From positions 248,001 to 312,000 of the forward strand of contig NZ_JACXJA010000001.1 in the NCBI RefSeq assembly GCF_014705615.1: a stretch of DNA of 64,000 nucleotides. Direction: 5' to 3'. The position numbers and the translations under genes were made by a program. Positions within the stretch are counted from its first letter, which is position 1. The number at the start of each line of letters is the position of its first letter. Below the pieces are notes generated by a model. It was given only the letters and a program-made list of their open reading frames with translations, was not told the origin of the DNA and searched no databases. Of this stretch, positions 51,044 through 60,669 are shown one piece after another. Origin of the DNA: Paenibacillus oceani (lineage in GTDB: Bacteria > Bacillota > Bacilli > Paenibacillales > NBRC-103111).

Positions 51044-52903
51044 TTACGTCAGGATGCTTGTCGCACGCCACTGCCCCGGTGTTCCCGCCTCCGTACAAAT
51101 CCAGCCAAGAGGTTGTCCCGCTGCAGGTTGTGCATGCGTCAAGGTATCGCCGATCTCGTAGTTCGCGTATTGATGCGCGGCTTGAGGCGGCTCCACGGCC
51201 GTACCCTGCAAGGTACGCGGAAGGTGGTCATGAATCAAGCGCAGTGCCGTTGTCTGTCCGCAGCTGTCCTCCTGTTCTATCCATGGATGTAAGGAGACAG
51301 CCGCAATATCCAATGATGCTGTTGACGTCGTGGATGTATTCATCAAGATGACATCGACCGCCACAGTACCAGCGGGAGGAAACAGAAACGCGAGTTCCGT
51401 GTTGAGCGCCGTAAATCGTCCCGGCTTGCTTCTGTTGAGTGAGACCGCTTGCTCTCCGAGCTTCTGACCCGCTGCATCCCAGTACCGGGCCCTTCCTTGC
51501 ACAGAAATAAAGTTGACGTTTTGTGCCGGATAATGTGCGCGGCTCGTTATCGCAAGAACAAAACCATTCGTGGTTCCCGTTGCAATTCGACGGCTTGTAC
51601 GAACCATGACTACACCGTTTGCCTGCGACGGGTTAAGCCGCAGCATCCGAAACCCGTTCTCGGTGATTCGTGTAAAATAGTCGCTGCTCAGCGTGGAGTA
51701 ATGCAAAATCCAGTGTGATTGTCCGGTAGAGCTCACGCTCGTCACATACGGATCCGGCAACAGGTTATGTCCGAGCGACAAGCTTGTGCCGAACCGGGCC
51801 GATCCGGCAAATACCGTTGCCAGTTTCCAGTTCGTAACGGTTTCAATGCGACAATTACGGAAAGTGACATCCGCGCCATCATAGTTCAGTTCCTGAATAT
51901 GTGTGTTCGTAAAGCTGCTGCGTGTAATAGAGTTTCCGGTATACGCATTTTCCTTCATCGTGACAAGAGAGAAGCGCCCGCCTTCGACATGTACATGCTC
52001 GATCGGAACAGAAGCGTTGTTCGGCTCGAAATTAAGATGACATGTCTCTTGCAGCGAACGAGGCTGATAAATGGTAATATGCGAGCTCCCCTCCAAAATT
52101 GCGATATCCGCTTGGCTGTTATCACCAAATGTACATTGATCGATAACGATGTGACGAGCATGACTCATGTAAAGCCCCCACGCATTCGGCTTGTTTGAAG
52201 CGTGGCGAAACCCTTGGAAGGTACAGTTGCGAATAGTGACATATTCCCGGTTCGATAGTTCACCTCGGTTCCATTCCAGATCTTGTTCCAGGCAATTGAA
52301 ATGCAGATTTTCATAATAGGCATGGTTTGCAAATCCAAGTAGTACCACACTTGATCCAGTCAGGTGAAATAAGTCTATCCGGGGATGGCCGATCCCTGTG
52401 ACACGTTGTCCGGCAACACCTTGAAATTTTGACAACCGATAAGCGTGGGCAGTTGCAGGAATAACAATTGTCGAGCCCGCTGCAAAAGCGCGCTGGAATG
52501 CTTCTGTATCATCAGTGACACCATCTCCGGCAGCTCCAAACCATGTGACCAGCAAAGCGCCTGTGTGAACGCGTTTCAACCTTGCTCCTGTTGGAGTAAC
52601 CACAACGGTACCGGTATTGTCGAGCGAGGCGGTATCGGCTGGATCGTAATAAAACAGCCCTTCCTGTCCGCGACTATGGACCGGATAGATCACATCCGGA
52701 TCAGGTGAATGCAACTGCCGCAGTTCATCCACTGTCATGGACGCACAACAGTTGGCGGTCTGTGCACGGAAAGGAGGAGGGAGTTGCTTTTCTTCAGCTT
52801 CAACGGCTAGAGGAGACAAACTGCCAGCGACCAATCCTGCACCTGCTATGCTCATCGTACCAAGCAGTTTTCGTCTGCTCCAATTAAGGTGTTCGTTTGT
52901 CAT
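51044..52903 (-). CDS. Tat-exported right-handed parallel beta-helix protein
   Basis: 619-residue protein with a twin-arginine signal (SRRKLLGTMSIAGAG, 9-23), so it is exported folded. A pectate-lyase-3 type start of the beta-helix is seen at VTWFGAAGDGVTDDTEAFQRAF (about 117-138), followed by coils with short repeats such as YVTIRNCTFQGFRH and HIVIDQCTFGDNSQADI. The last 130 residues have a beta-sandwich feel and a final GQPLGWICTEAGTPGQWRA segment. A polysaccharide lyase or hydrolase is likely, but catalytic residues were not identified. A decayed relative sits at 29498-30260. It follows a binding lipoprotein gene by 24 bp. Confidence 0.83.
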   Translation of the reverse strand: MTNEHLNWSRRKLLGTMSIAGAGLVAGSLSPLAVEAEEKQLPPPFRAQTANCCASMTVDELRQLHSPDPDVIYPVHSRGQEGLFYYDPADTASLDNTGTVVVTPTGARLKRVHTGALLVTWFGAAGDGVTDDTEAFQRAFAAGSTIVIPATAHAYRLSKFQGVAGQRVTGIGHPRIDLFHLTGSSVVLLGFANHAYYENLHFNCLEQDLEWNRGELSNREYVTIRNCTFQGFRHASNKPNAWGLYMSHARHIVIDQCTFGDNSQADIAILEGSSHITIYQPRSLQETCHLNFEPNNASVPIEHVHVEGGRFSLVTMKENAYTGNSITRSSFTNTHIQELNYDGADVTFRNCRIETVTNWKLATVFAGSARFGTSLSLGHNLLPDPYVTSVSSTGQSHWILHYSTLSSDYFTRITENGFRMLRLNPSQANGVVMVRTSRRIATGTTNGFVLAITSRAHYPAQNVNFISVQGRARYWDAAGQKLGEQAVSLNRSKPGRFTALNTELAFLFPPAGTVAVDVILMNTSTTSTASLDIAAVSLHPWIEQEDSCGQTTALRLIHDHLPRTLQGTAVEPPQAAHQYANYEIGDTLTHAQPAAGQPLGWICTEAGTPGQWRATSILT

Positions 52904-52927
52904 AAGAGCCTCCTATTTGAAAATGGT

Positions 52928-54247
52928 TTATTTGGCCGGTGGTTGTTGCTTGCTTAATTCGATATTTGCTTTCTCATTGGCGGTACGCAGTGCTGTATTG
53001 ATATCGATTTCCCCGCGCAGCACACTGCTTACAAGCGGATTTAGCTGTTTTTTGACAATAACATCATACGGGTGAACCTTGGGGTAGGGCGCAGGCTTCA
53101 TCTGCAGCGCTTGTACGATATTTGTTCCCTTGACTGTTGCAATATCGGCACCGTAATTTTGTCGCAAAGCCGGCGATGGGATCGCCGAGACGCGACCGCG
53201 CGAGATAACAGCCTGGTTCTCCTCGGATGCGAGGAATGTCACTGCCATCCCTGCTTCTTTCGGATGCGGGCTATTAAAGGGTACAAGCAGGCTGTGGAAA
53301 TCCAGCTGCATCCCGACTGGTTTGCTGTCCGTAAATACGGGAACCGTAACGACATCCCAATCCATGGGTACGCCATTGCGATGCAGTTCTTCCAAATTTT
53401 TGACCATGCCGTTTACCCAGTACAAGTACATACCTACGTCTCGTTTTTTTGTGAAGCTGGTGATTGTACCGGAATAATGTCCTTCCGGAGTTAAGTTGTC
53501 CGGTATACTGGTAATGAGGTTCATCGTATCAAAGACACGTTTCCAGGAAGGTGTTTCCAAGGTAGCCTTGTTCGTCGCTGCATCGTAGTATGTCGCAGAT
53601 ACCTGTCCAGCCAAATGCTCATAGCTGTTAATATCGATTCCCCGATATCGTTGACCTTCACTTACGCGTGCGATTTTTTTGCTGAGTGCAATGGCTTGTT
53701 CCCAAGTCATCTGGTCGGTTGGATAGGCCACGCCAAACTGATCGAAGATCGTCTTGTTGTAGAACAAGGCGAACGGGTTCAGGTATAGTGGCAGACCGTA
53801 TATGGATTGCCCGTCGCCAAATGCCTGAATCGCTTCTATTGTCGACGGTTCATACCTGGAGAGGTCCAGGGAAGCGGCCCGAATAGCCGGTGTCAGATCG
53901 GCAAGCAGCTGCAGCTCCTTCAGCTTCGGAAACTGCTCGATACCGGTAAACAGGATATCCGGTCGTGTACCGGTTGTAATTAACTCGTCGATCGTTGGTT
54001 TTCCGTCGGATGAATCGATGCGCTCTAATGTGATGTGCGGATATTTCTTTTTTAACGGTTCGACGATATAATTTGTGTAATCATGATCACTTAGCTGTGG
54101 TCCGTAGCGATAGAATGTTAATGTGACCGCTTCTACCTTGACTTCGCTATTGTCTGCATCCGGCGTCCTGAACGAACAAGCGGCTAACACGCTTACGCTT
54201 AAACTCACACTGAGGGATAGGGCACATAGACGTTTGAATGTGAACAT
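52928..54247 (-). CDS. Extracellular solute-binding lipoprotein, family 1
   Basis: 439-residue binding lipoprotein with lipobox LAAC (Cys 24). Family 1 features include PFALFYNKTIFDQFGVAYP and WEQAIALSKKIA. It starts the minus-strand cluster and is divergent from the AraC gene at 54379, which probably regulates it. As in the 27-33 kb operon, no permease or ATPase genes accompany it. The two lipoproteins resemble each other in layout, including the C-terminal INTALR segment (INTALRDAAEAHDKDI versus INTALRTANEKANIEL). Confidence 0.9.
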   Translation of the reverse strand: MFTFKRLCALSLSVSLSVSVLAACSFRTPDADNSEVKVEAVTLTFYRYGPQLSDHDYTNYIVEPLKKKYPHITLERIDSSDGKPTIDELITTGTRPDILFTGIEQFPKLKELQLLADLTPAIRAASLDLSRYEPSTIEAIQAFGDGQSIYGLPLYLNPFALFYNKTIFDQFGVAYPTDQMTWEQAIALSKKIARVSEGQRYRGIDINSYEHLAGQVSATYYDAATNKATLETPSWKRVFDTMNLITSIPDNLTPEGHYSGTITSFTKKRDVGMYLYWVNGMVKNLEELHRNGVPMDWDVVTVPVFTDSKPVGMQLDFHSLLVPFNSPHPKEAGMAVTFLASEENQAVISRGRVSAIPSPALRQNYGADIATVKGTNIVQALQMKPAPYPKVHPYDVIVKKQLNPLVSSVLRGEIDINTALRTANEKANIELSKQQPPAK

Positions 54248-54378
54248 GGGAAACCTCTCCTCTTTTCGACTTGACTAGTCGTAGCTACACCCTGATCATA
54301 GCGAATTCGACTCTTGAACTAAATGGCACTAGGTAGTCATTTTTTTAACAATTGGTAGACAGAAACAGGAGGGGTACA

Positions 54379-55221
54379 ATGCTGTGGACCGAGAACCCGA
54401 TTGAGTGGTATCATACGTGGCGGTATGTCCCGGATGCATTCGACAAGCTCGGCGGACTATGGCCGCTTCACTTGGGACATAACATCGCGAAATCCCATTA
54501 TACTAACGGTCCACGGCAAACGACATATGCAGATATCCATGTCGTGATGGAGGGGCGCGTTCGCTTTCAACATGGCGATCAAACGGTTGTATTGGATGCA
54601 GGCGATTTGTTTTGCAAATATCCCGATACACCGTACACCTACGCCGCAGAGCCGAGTGACGTCCCGCTGCGCATGATCTGGCTTGCCTTCGACGGTCCGC
54701 AAGTATGGCCGCTGCTCGGTATGATCGGGTTTGCTCCGGAACGTCCGTACCAGCGGCAGTCTGTCGATCAGGAATGCAGCATACTGCTGCAGCAGATGGT
54801 ACGCTGGAGTCACGGGGAAGCGACTGAGCGTATGATGATGTACAGTTGGATGTACCGATTGTTCCACAAGTTGATCCCAGTACGGCACAGCGGGTCGGTT
54901 GCGGATTGGGTACAGAGAGGGATCGACTACATGCAAGCAAATTTTATGGAATCGATAGGTGTTTCTGATGTAGCGGACTATATAGGGGTTCATCGTACAT
55001 ATTTGACTCGCTTGTTCACAAAAGCGATTGGCATGCCTCCTACTGCGTACTTGTGCAAGCTGCGGATGGAGCAGGCGATGTATTATTTGAGGGAAACGCA
55101 ATTGACGGTGACGGCCATTGCACATTCTGTCGGCTACCCGGACATTTATACGTTTACCCGTGCATTCTCACGGTATTACGGCATGTCTCCGCGCCATTTT
55201 AAGACTTATAATCATAATTAA
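54379..55221 (+). CDS. AraC family regulator with cupin sensor
   Basis: 280-residue regulator of normal AraC length. The N-terminal cupin (about 30-120) includes YADIHVVMEGRVRFQHGDQTVVLDAGDLFCKYPDTPYTY, typical of sugar-sensing members. The C-terminal double HTH (about 180-280) has VSDVADYIGVHRTYLTRLFTKAIG and VGYPDIYTFTRAFSRYYGMSPRHFK. ATG at 54379 follows ACAGGAGGGG. Divergent from the binding-lipoprotein cluster (about 130 bp between starts), so it most likely controls it. Confidence 0.9.
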   Translation: MLWTENPIEWYHTWRYVPDAFDKLGGLWPLHLGHNIAKSHYTNGPRQTTYADIHVVMEGRVRFQHGDQTVVLDAGDLFCKYPDTPYTYAAEPSDVPLRMIWLAFDGPQVWPLLGMIGFAPERPYQRQSVDQECSILLQQMVRWSHGEATERMMMYSWMYRLFHKLIPVRHSGSVADWVQRGIDYMQANFMESIGVSDVADYIGVHRTYLTRLFTKAIGMPPTAYLCKLRMEQAMYYLRETQLTVTAIAHSVGYPDIYTFTRAFSRYYGMSPRHFKTYNHN

Positions 55222-55414
55222 TTGTAGTCTGGAAGCAGCGAAGCCCCGAAAGGAAGGCACCCTTGTCGATTCTTGGGGAATAAGCATTCGCACACATCTC
55301 TGAGAAGCGCTGCTCTCAGGACCAAATAACAACTTTTGACTCTCTCTGCGAAACCCGGCAGCATTCTCAACGTATCAGGGATTGTGTCATTCAGAAAAGA
55401 GGAGGAATCCCGTC

Positions 55415-56194
55415 ATGTCCATGTTCAAACGAATGCTTGCGAGCGTCGGGATCGGAGCGGCCCAAGTCAATCTCATGCTCCATCAAGATGTGGTGAATGC
55501 GGGAGATACGATCAGCGGTGTCGTCCGGATTGAAGGGGGCCGCGTCGATCAGCAGGTGGATGACGTGTACGCCTTCGTCATGACGCGTTATCTAAACGAG
55601 ATGAACGACCGGAAGTCCGAGGTGGACGCGGAAGTAGGCAAATTTCTGCTTGCCGGGAAGTTTACTGTAGAAGCGGGACAAGTGTATGAGTTTCCCGTCT
55701 CGTTTCAGCTCCCGGTGATTACGCCGGCGACGATGGGCCGGACGCCCGTGTGGATTCAAACAGGGCTGGATATTAAGGAAGCGGTCGATCCGAAGGATCG
55801 GGACTCGCTGCAAGTAAGGCCGCACCCGTTCGCTGCGGTTGTTCTCGAGGCGGCCGGCCGGCTGGGCTTCCGGCTTCGGGAAGTCACGTGCGAATACGCG
55901 CCGTATTTCAGCCGGGCCAACGGATTGTCCTTTGTGCAGGAATTCGAATTCGTCCCTACGACACAGTTCCGGGGCCAGCTCGACGAGCTGGAAATCATAT
56001 TTTACCCGGACGAAGACGGAATCGACCTAATGCTGCAGATCGACCGCAAGGCGCGCGGGCTGGCCGGCTTGTTCGCCGAAGCGTTTGACGCCGACGAGCA
56101 GCTCGTCAAGGTACGGTTCGACCGGAATCAGCTTGCCTCCGGAGCAAGCTATATCGCCGAACAGTTGGCCGAGACGATCCGCAGGTATGTGTAA
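55415..56194 (+). CDS. spo0M: Sporulation-control protein Spo0M
   Basis: 259-residue arrestin-like Spo0M protein. The N-terminal beta-sandwich half (about 1-135) starts MFKRMLASVGIGAAQVNLMLHQDVVNAGDTISG and contains PATMGRTPVWIQTGLDIKEAVDPKDRD; the C-terminal half includes VQEFEFVPTTQFRGQLDELEIIFYP. In Bacillus it influences entry into sporulation and cell shape. ATG at 55415 follows GAGGAGGAATCC. Monocistronic with its own terminator. Supports an endospore-forming host. Confidence 0.92.
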   Translation: MSMFKRMLASVGIGAAQVNLMLHQDVVNAGDTISGVVRIEGGRVDQQVDDVYAFVMTRYLNEMNDRKSEVDAEVGKFLLAGKFTVEAGQVYEFPVSFQLPVITPATMGRTPVWIQTGLDIKEAVDPKDRDSLQVRPHPFAAVVLEAAGRLGFRLREVTCEYAPYFSRANGLSFVQEFEFVPTTQFRGQLDELEIIFYPDEDGIDLMLQIDRKARGLAGLFAEAFDADEQLVKVRFDRNQLASGASYIAEQLAETIRRYV

Positions 56195-56228
56195 TCGGAC
56201 GCCATCCTACAAGGCGGCCTGACACCAA

Positions 56229-56264
56229 GAAGCCTCTTCCGGTGCGGAAGGGCTTCTTTCCCGT
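56229..56264 (+). terminator. Intrinsic terminator of spo0M
   Basis: GAAGCCTCTTCCG pairs with CGGAAGGGCTTC (one mismatch), then TTTCCCGTTT. It may also serve the convergent response regulator gene. Confidence 0.7.
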
Positions 56265-56296
56265 TTCTACAAGTATCAACGGCGGTTGAATACCTG

Positions 56297-57970
56297 CTAG
56301 GGAGACGACGAACTGCGCGATACCCGAAACTCCTGCGGAGTCACCTCGTTTTGTTTTTTGAAAAACCGGATAAACGCAAGCGCCGAGCTGTATCCGAGCT
56401 GAGCCGCAATCTCGTTCACCTTCATCGGGGTGTTCAGAAGCATCTCTTTCGCGGTTACATTTTTATAATCGTTCACGTATTTCGACAGCCCGATCCCGGT
56501 CATCTGCTTGTACAGCCTGGACAAATACGACGGATTCAAGCCCACGTAATCGGCCAGAGCCGTCAGCGAGATGTCGGTCGAGATATGCTCCTCGATATAC
56601 CGGTGCACTTTATCGACAACTTCGGTCGGCAGCTGCGAGCCCCGCAGCGCATTCCATTCGAAGAAGCAATCGGCGATCTGCCAGTAGTATTCGATCAGCC
56701 CCAGCCAGGAAGCCGAGTCGTCATGACGGAACAACCGGTCGAGGTCCACCTGCAAATTGACGTAATCGCGGATGTCCCGGTATTTGTGCAAATAAAACAA
56801 AAATACGGACGAAAGCGAATGGTACAATTCCGTTTTCCGCTCATGGGGGACGTCCGGGTCGTTCCATATCGAGGTCAGCTCGACAAACAGCTTGTTGAAC
56901 TGCTCCCGGTGATTGTTCTCCAGACACGTCATGAGCAGTTGGACCCGGGCGTGATACACCCCGTCATGATACCCGTCCGCCTTATCCGGACCATCCGCCT
57001 TCTGAATGTCCTTGTCGGTCATTATGACCTCATGCAGCAAGCCGTGCCCTTGCATCAGACCGTATTTGAGCGAATGAAACCGGTTCGACAGACCGCTCCA
57101 GTCGATCGCCTCGCTTCCGAACAAAAACGATACCGACAGCCGCAGCAGCTTCCTGCATGTCGCCTGCACGTTCTCCAGAATTCCGCTCGTGTAGCGGTGG
57201 GCTCTTACCCAGTCCAGGCTGCCGGTCTGGCTGGACGACTCGCCCGATGCTTTCGGCTGGATGATCCACACGATCTTGGACAGCTCGAATACGACCGAGT
57301 AACTCCTCACTTGCGCCGACAAATACTCATCGCCAATATTTTGCAGCGCATAGGTGAGCAGCGCCTTGTCGGGCATCGTGAACATCTCTTTCCAGGCGTC
57401 AACCCTTCCGAGCAGCAAATAAACCGGCTGGGCGGCGTCAAGCGAAATGTCGATTTCCTTGAAAGCCTGCCTCAGCTCGCTCTCCGTCACCTGCTTGCCT
57501 TGGAAGAGTCCCCACATGTACTCCTTTTGCAGCGAAGGCAACGCCAACCGCATACGGGACTGCGCTCTCGTGACGATCTGCATCTGGTCCTGCTCTTCTT
57601 CGATTTTGGCAATCGCCCGCTCTACCGATCCGATAATTTTCTCGTCGCTTTCCACCTTGAGAATATAGTCAAACCCGCCGTAGGTTATGGCATTCCTCGC
57701 ATAATGGAACTCATTGTAGCCGGTCAGGAAGATCACCTTGCAGGCCGGCCACTGCGACTTGATTTCCTGCAGCAGCTCGATGCCTTCGATTCCCGGCATC
57801 TTGATATCCGACACGACGATATCGATCCGCCGCTCGGACAATATCTTCAAGGCTTCTTCGCCCGAATAAGCGCTCATCACCTCAAGCTGCAGGTGGTCGG
57901 TCTGTTCGAACAGCTCGAGCAGGCCCTCGACGATAATAGGAAGGTCATCCACGATTAGCAGTCGGTACAT
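56297..57970 (-). CDS. YesN-like response regulator with AraC output
   Basis: 557-residue response regulator. The receiver domain (1-120) has D8-D9, the phosphoacceptor D55 (IVVSDIKMPG) and K105-type lysine in YILKVES. A 330-residue middle region of unknown fold follows, as in YesN-type proteins. The AraC domain (about 455-557) contains LTALADYVGLNPSYLSRLYKQMTG and LGYSSALAFIRFFKKQ. It lies 14 bp downstream of its kinase and should control the transport operon that precedes them. Confidence 0.92.
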   Translation of the reverse strand: MYRLLIVDDLPIIVEGLLELFEQTDHLQLEVMSAYSGEEALKILSERRIDIVVSDIKMPGIEGIELLQEIKSQWPACKVIFLTGYNEFHYARNAITYGGFDYILKVESDEKIIGSVERAIAKIEEEQDQMQIVTRAQSRMRLALPSLQKEYMWGLFQGKQVTESELRQAFKEIDISLDAAQPVYLLLGRVDAWKEMFTMPDKALLTYALQNIGDEYLSAQVRSYSVVFELSKIVWIIQPKASGESSSQTGSLDWVRAHRYTSGILENVQATCRKLLRLSVSFLFGSEAIDWSGLSNRFHSLKYGLMQGHGLLHEVIMTDKDIQKADGPDKADGYHDGVYHARVQLLMTCLENNHREQFNKLFVELTSIWNDPDVPHERKTELYHSLSSVFLFYLHKYRDIRDYVNLQVDLDRLFRHDDSASWLGLIEYYWQIADCFFEWNALRGSQLPTEVVDKVHRYIEEHISTDISLTALADYVGLNPSYLSRLYKQMTGIGLSKYVNDYKNVTAKEMLLNTPMKVNEIAAQLGYSSALAFIRFFKKQNEVTPQEFRVSRSSSSP

Positions 57971-57983
57971 GCCGCTCCTCCCT

Positions 57984-59720
57984 CTAGCTTATTATGCTCA
58001 GTTTGATCCGGACCCGCAGCCCGCCCAGCTCGGATCGCGACACAGTGATGCCGTATTCCTCTCCGTAACGCAGCTGAATCCGGCGGTGCACATTCAGAAT
58101 TCCCGTCGTCTCCTCGATCTGCTTCGACGAATACCGCAGCTTTTTCTGAAGCTGGCCGATGTCCTCATCCGTGAGGCTCTGGCCGTTATCTTCCACGTAC
58201 AAGGCGAAATCGCCGTCCTCCCGTTCGCTGTGCACCCATAGTTCGCCCGGCCCGAGCATATTGCCGAGCGCATGCTTATACGCGTTCTCGATAATCGGCT
58301 GCAGGATGAGTCTCGGAACGGAGATCGCAGGAAATTCCCCGTCGAAGGCGACTTCGATCCGCTCCCCGTAGCAGATCGTCTGCATCTCGACATACGTCCG
58401 CGAATGCTCCACCTCAAGCTCCAACGGGATTTCGTCCTCATCGTTGCGGGTAATGAACTGAAAGTATTGTCCGATATATAAACAAAACTGGTACGCTTTC
58501 TCTTTCTGGTTGTCGGATTTGATCAGCCGGCAGAGCACAAAGAAACAGTTGTATAAAAAATGAGGATTGATCTGCGATTGCAGCCGTTTCAGCTCCGACC
58601 GCTGATTGCGGATCTGCTGCTCGTAGTTTTCCTCGATGAGCGTCTTCAAGGACCGCACCGTATCGTTAAACGCTTGATACAAATAGCCAAACTCATCCGC
58701 ACCGCGGTCGATGACGATCGGGTCGAGACGGTTCTGCTGAACGCGACGGAAGGAGTGCACCAGCTTCATAAGCGGCCGGTAAATCAACCGCAGCAGAAAA
58801 TAAGTGAAAAACAGCACGATACACACGGCAAGCGCGCAAGCCCACCAAAATAACGTCCGGTACACATCCAGAGATCCGAGCGCCATCTCTTCGGGGATGA
58901 CGGTGATTGCATACGCCTTCCAGAGGCTCGAATATTTGTACACGGCCAGATGCTTCTTATTGTCGTACACGATCGTCTCGTAGCCTTCGCCCGACTGCAG
59001 CTCCTGCTTCTCCATCGCGAACGATTTCATTTGTCCCAGCAGCTCCGGAGCCATCCCGGTCTCGATGTCCCAGCCCAGCTCCATATTCAGCAGCACGCTC
59101 TGCCCGCCGCGCGGGCGGCCGATTTGCGCCAGCGTATCCTTGATCTTGGCCGTGGACAGCTCGACCCCTACGATGTACATCGGGCTTTTGACCGCATTCG
59201 TCGGATACCGCATCGTGATGAACAGCCGGTTTTTCCAGAAAATAAACGGAGCCTCGTACAGATTCGCATTTTGCTGCATCGCTTTATATTCGTCCTCGTC
59301 CAGAAACGTCTCGTAGTCGTTGCTTAGGATGCTTCGTCTGATAAGCGGAATGTACGCCTTGGCTTCTTGAATAAAAGGACTGGAATGCTTCATCAGCTCC
59401 AGCCGCCGCTGAATGTCCAATATATTGCGCGACCGCTCGTATGAGCTCATCTCGTTGCCTGTAGCCGCCACTTCCATCAGATCGGTATCCATCACATAGT
59501 TCGGCAAATACCGGCTGATTCGATCCGCCTCCTGGTCCAGCGAATCCATATAAAACCGCGTCGTGTTCAGTACCGACTCCGTAATCTCGCTGCGGATATG
59601 CTCCGCGCCCTTCTCGTTGATCGTCCATGTGATCGCCATCAGCGGCAGCAAAGCCGCCAGGAAAGCAGCCATAATCTTTTTGAAAATCGAGGAATCGCGC
59701 AAAAAGAACAAGCTGTTCAT
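57984..59720 (-). CDS. YesM-like sensor histidine kinase
   Basis: 578-residue membrane kinase. Transmembrane helices at about 15-34 and 290-312 enclose an extracellular Cache-type sensor of about 250 residues. After a HAMP region comes the His_kinase dimerisation segment with the phosphorylated H387 in QINPHFLYN and a GHKL ATPase domain with PIIENAYKHALG (N box) and VEDNGQSL (D box); the glycine-rich end is ETTGILNVHRRI. It belongs to the LytS/YesM class that pairs with AraC-type response regulators. It is encoded between the LplC-like permease and YesN-like regulator in one operon. Confidence 0.93.
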   Translation of the reverse strand: MNSLFFLRDSSIFKKIMAAFLAALLPLMAITWTINEKGAEHIRSEITESVLNTTRFYMDSLDQEADRISRYLPNYVMDTDLMEVAATGNEMSSYERSRNILDIQRRLELMKHSSPFIQEAKAYIPLIRRSILSNDYETFLDEDEYKAMQQNANLYEAPFIFWKNRLFITMRYPTNAVKSPMYIVGVELSTAKIKDTLAQIGRPRGGQSVLLNMELGWDIETGMAPELLGQMKSFAMEKQELQSGEGYETIVYDNKKHLAVYKYSSLWKAYAITVIPEEMALGSLDVYRTLFWWACALAVCIVLFFTYFLLRLIYRPLMKLVHSFRRVQQNRLDPIVIDRGADEFGYLYQAFNDTVRSLKTLIEENYEQQIRNQRSELKRLQSQINPHFLYNCFFVLCRLIKSDNQKEKAYQFCLYIGQYFQFITRNDEDEIPLELEVEHSRTYVEMQTICYGERIEVAFDGEFPAISVPRLILQPIIENAYKHALGNMLGPGELWVHSEREDGDFALYVEDNGQSLTDEDIGQLQKKLRYSSKQIEETTGILNVHRRIQLRYGEEYGITVSRSELGGLRVRIKLSIIS

Positions 59721-59753
59721 CGTAAACTCTCCTGTCGCGGCCTGGTTGTCCGG

Positions 59754-60638
59754 TTACCCTTTGACGCTCCCCATCACGATCCCTTTAATGAAAAGCTTCT
59801 GCAGGAACGGATAAACGATCAGAATCGGGAAGGCCGCTACGAATATTTGGGCCGCCCGGCTCGTACGATCCGACAGCTTCAGCATCAGCTCGGCGTTCTC
59901 CGCCTTAATGAAGCGGAAATCCATCTGAATAATGACTGTCTGAAGGAACGTCTGGAGCGGGTAATTTTCAGTATGATTCATGTATAACATTCCGTCAAAC
60001 CAGCTGTTCCAATGCCCCACCATCGTAAACAGTCCCGTCGTGGCGAGCGCAGGCAGGGACAAGGGCACATAGATTTTCCACAGTGTCGTAAAATGCCCCG
60101 CTCCGTCGATCCGCGAAGACTCCTCCAGCTCCTTGGGCAGACTGCGGTAAAAGTTCAGCAGCAGAATGACGTTGAATACCGGAACCGCCGTCGGCAGAAT
60201 CAGCGCCCAGAGCGTATCGATCAGACCGAGCGATTTTACCGTTAAGTAAGTAGGAATCAATCCGCCGTTGAACAAGATCGTAAATACGAAAAACCAGGCG
60301 TACCAGGTTCTCAGCCGGAACTGATGAGACTCCTTGGACAGCGGATACGCCGTCAGGATGACCAGAAACATGCTGAGCGACGTGCCCAGCACGACCCGCT
60401 GGACCGATACCCAGAACGCGCGCAAATATTCGGGCTTGCCGAATACGTTGTTGTAAGCCGCCGTCGTGAATTCGACCGGCCACAGCGTCACTTTGCCGGC
60501 CGCGGCCGCGGCTCCGGAGCTGAACGAGATCGCCAAAATATGAATGATCGGCATCAGGCACAGGAAGGACAGGAGCGCCAGGAAGATGAAGTTGCACACG
60601 ACGAATACCCTTCTGCCTAGTGATGTCTTTATAGTCAC
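59754..60638 (-). CDS. ABC sugar transporter permease (LplC/YtcP-like)
   Basis: 294-residue permease with six membrane segments. The EAA loop reads LEESSRIDGAGHFTTLWKIYVPLSLP (about 170-195), and the C-terminus IKGIVMGSVKG is typical of the LplC group. It is paired with the permease upstream (31-bp gap) and with the lipoprotein at the head of the operon. No ATPase gene in the operon. Confidence 0.92.
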   Translation of the reverse strand: MTIKTSLGRRVFVVCNFIFLALLSFLCLMPIIHILAISFSSGAAAAAGKVTLWPVEFTTAAYNNVFGKPEYLRAFWVSVQRVVLGTSLSMFLVILTAYPLSKESHQFRLRTWYAWFFVFTILFNGGLIPTYLTVKSLGLIDTLWALILPTAVPVFNVILLLNFYRSLPKELEESSRIDGAGHFTTLWKIYVPLSLPALATTGLFTMVGHWNSWFDGMLYMNHTENYPLQTFLQTVIIQMDFRFIKAENAELMLKLSDRTSRAAQIFVAAFPILIVYPFLQKLFIKGIVMGSVKG

Positions 60639-60669
60639 GGTAAGTCTCCCTTCTGCAAGGCGAACGCTC

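Noticed and set aside
56351-57958. 535-codon plus-strand open frame
   Set aside because: It mirrors the YesN-like gene on the other strand; high-GC codon pattern creates antisense open frames here as at 19310-20206 and 16562-17620.
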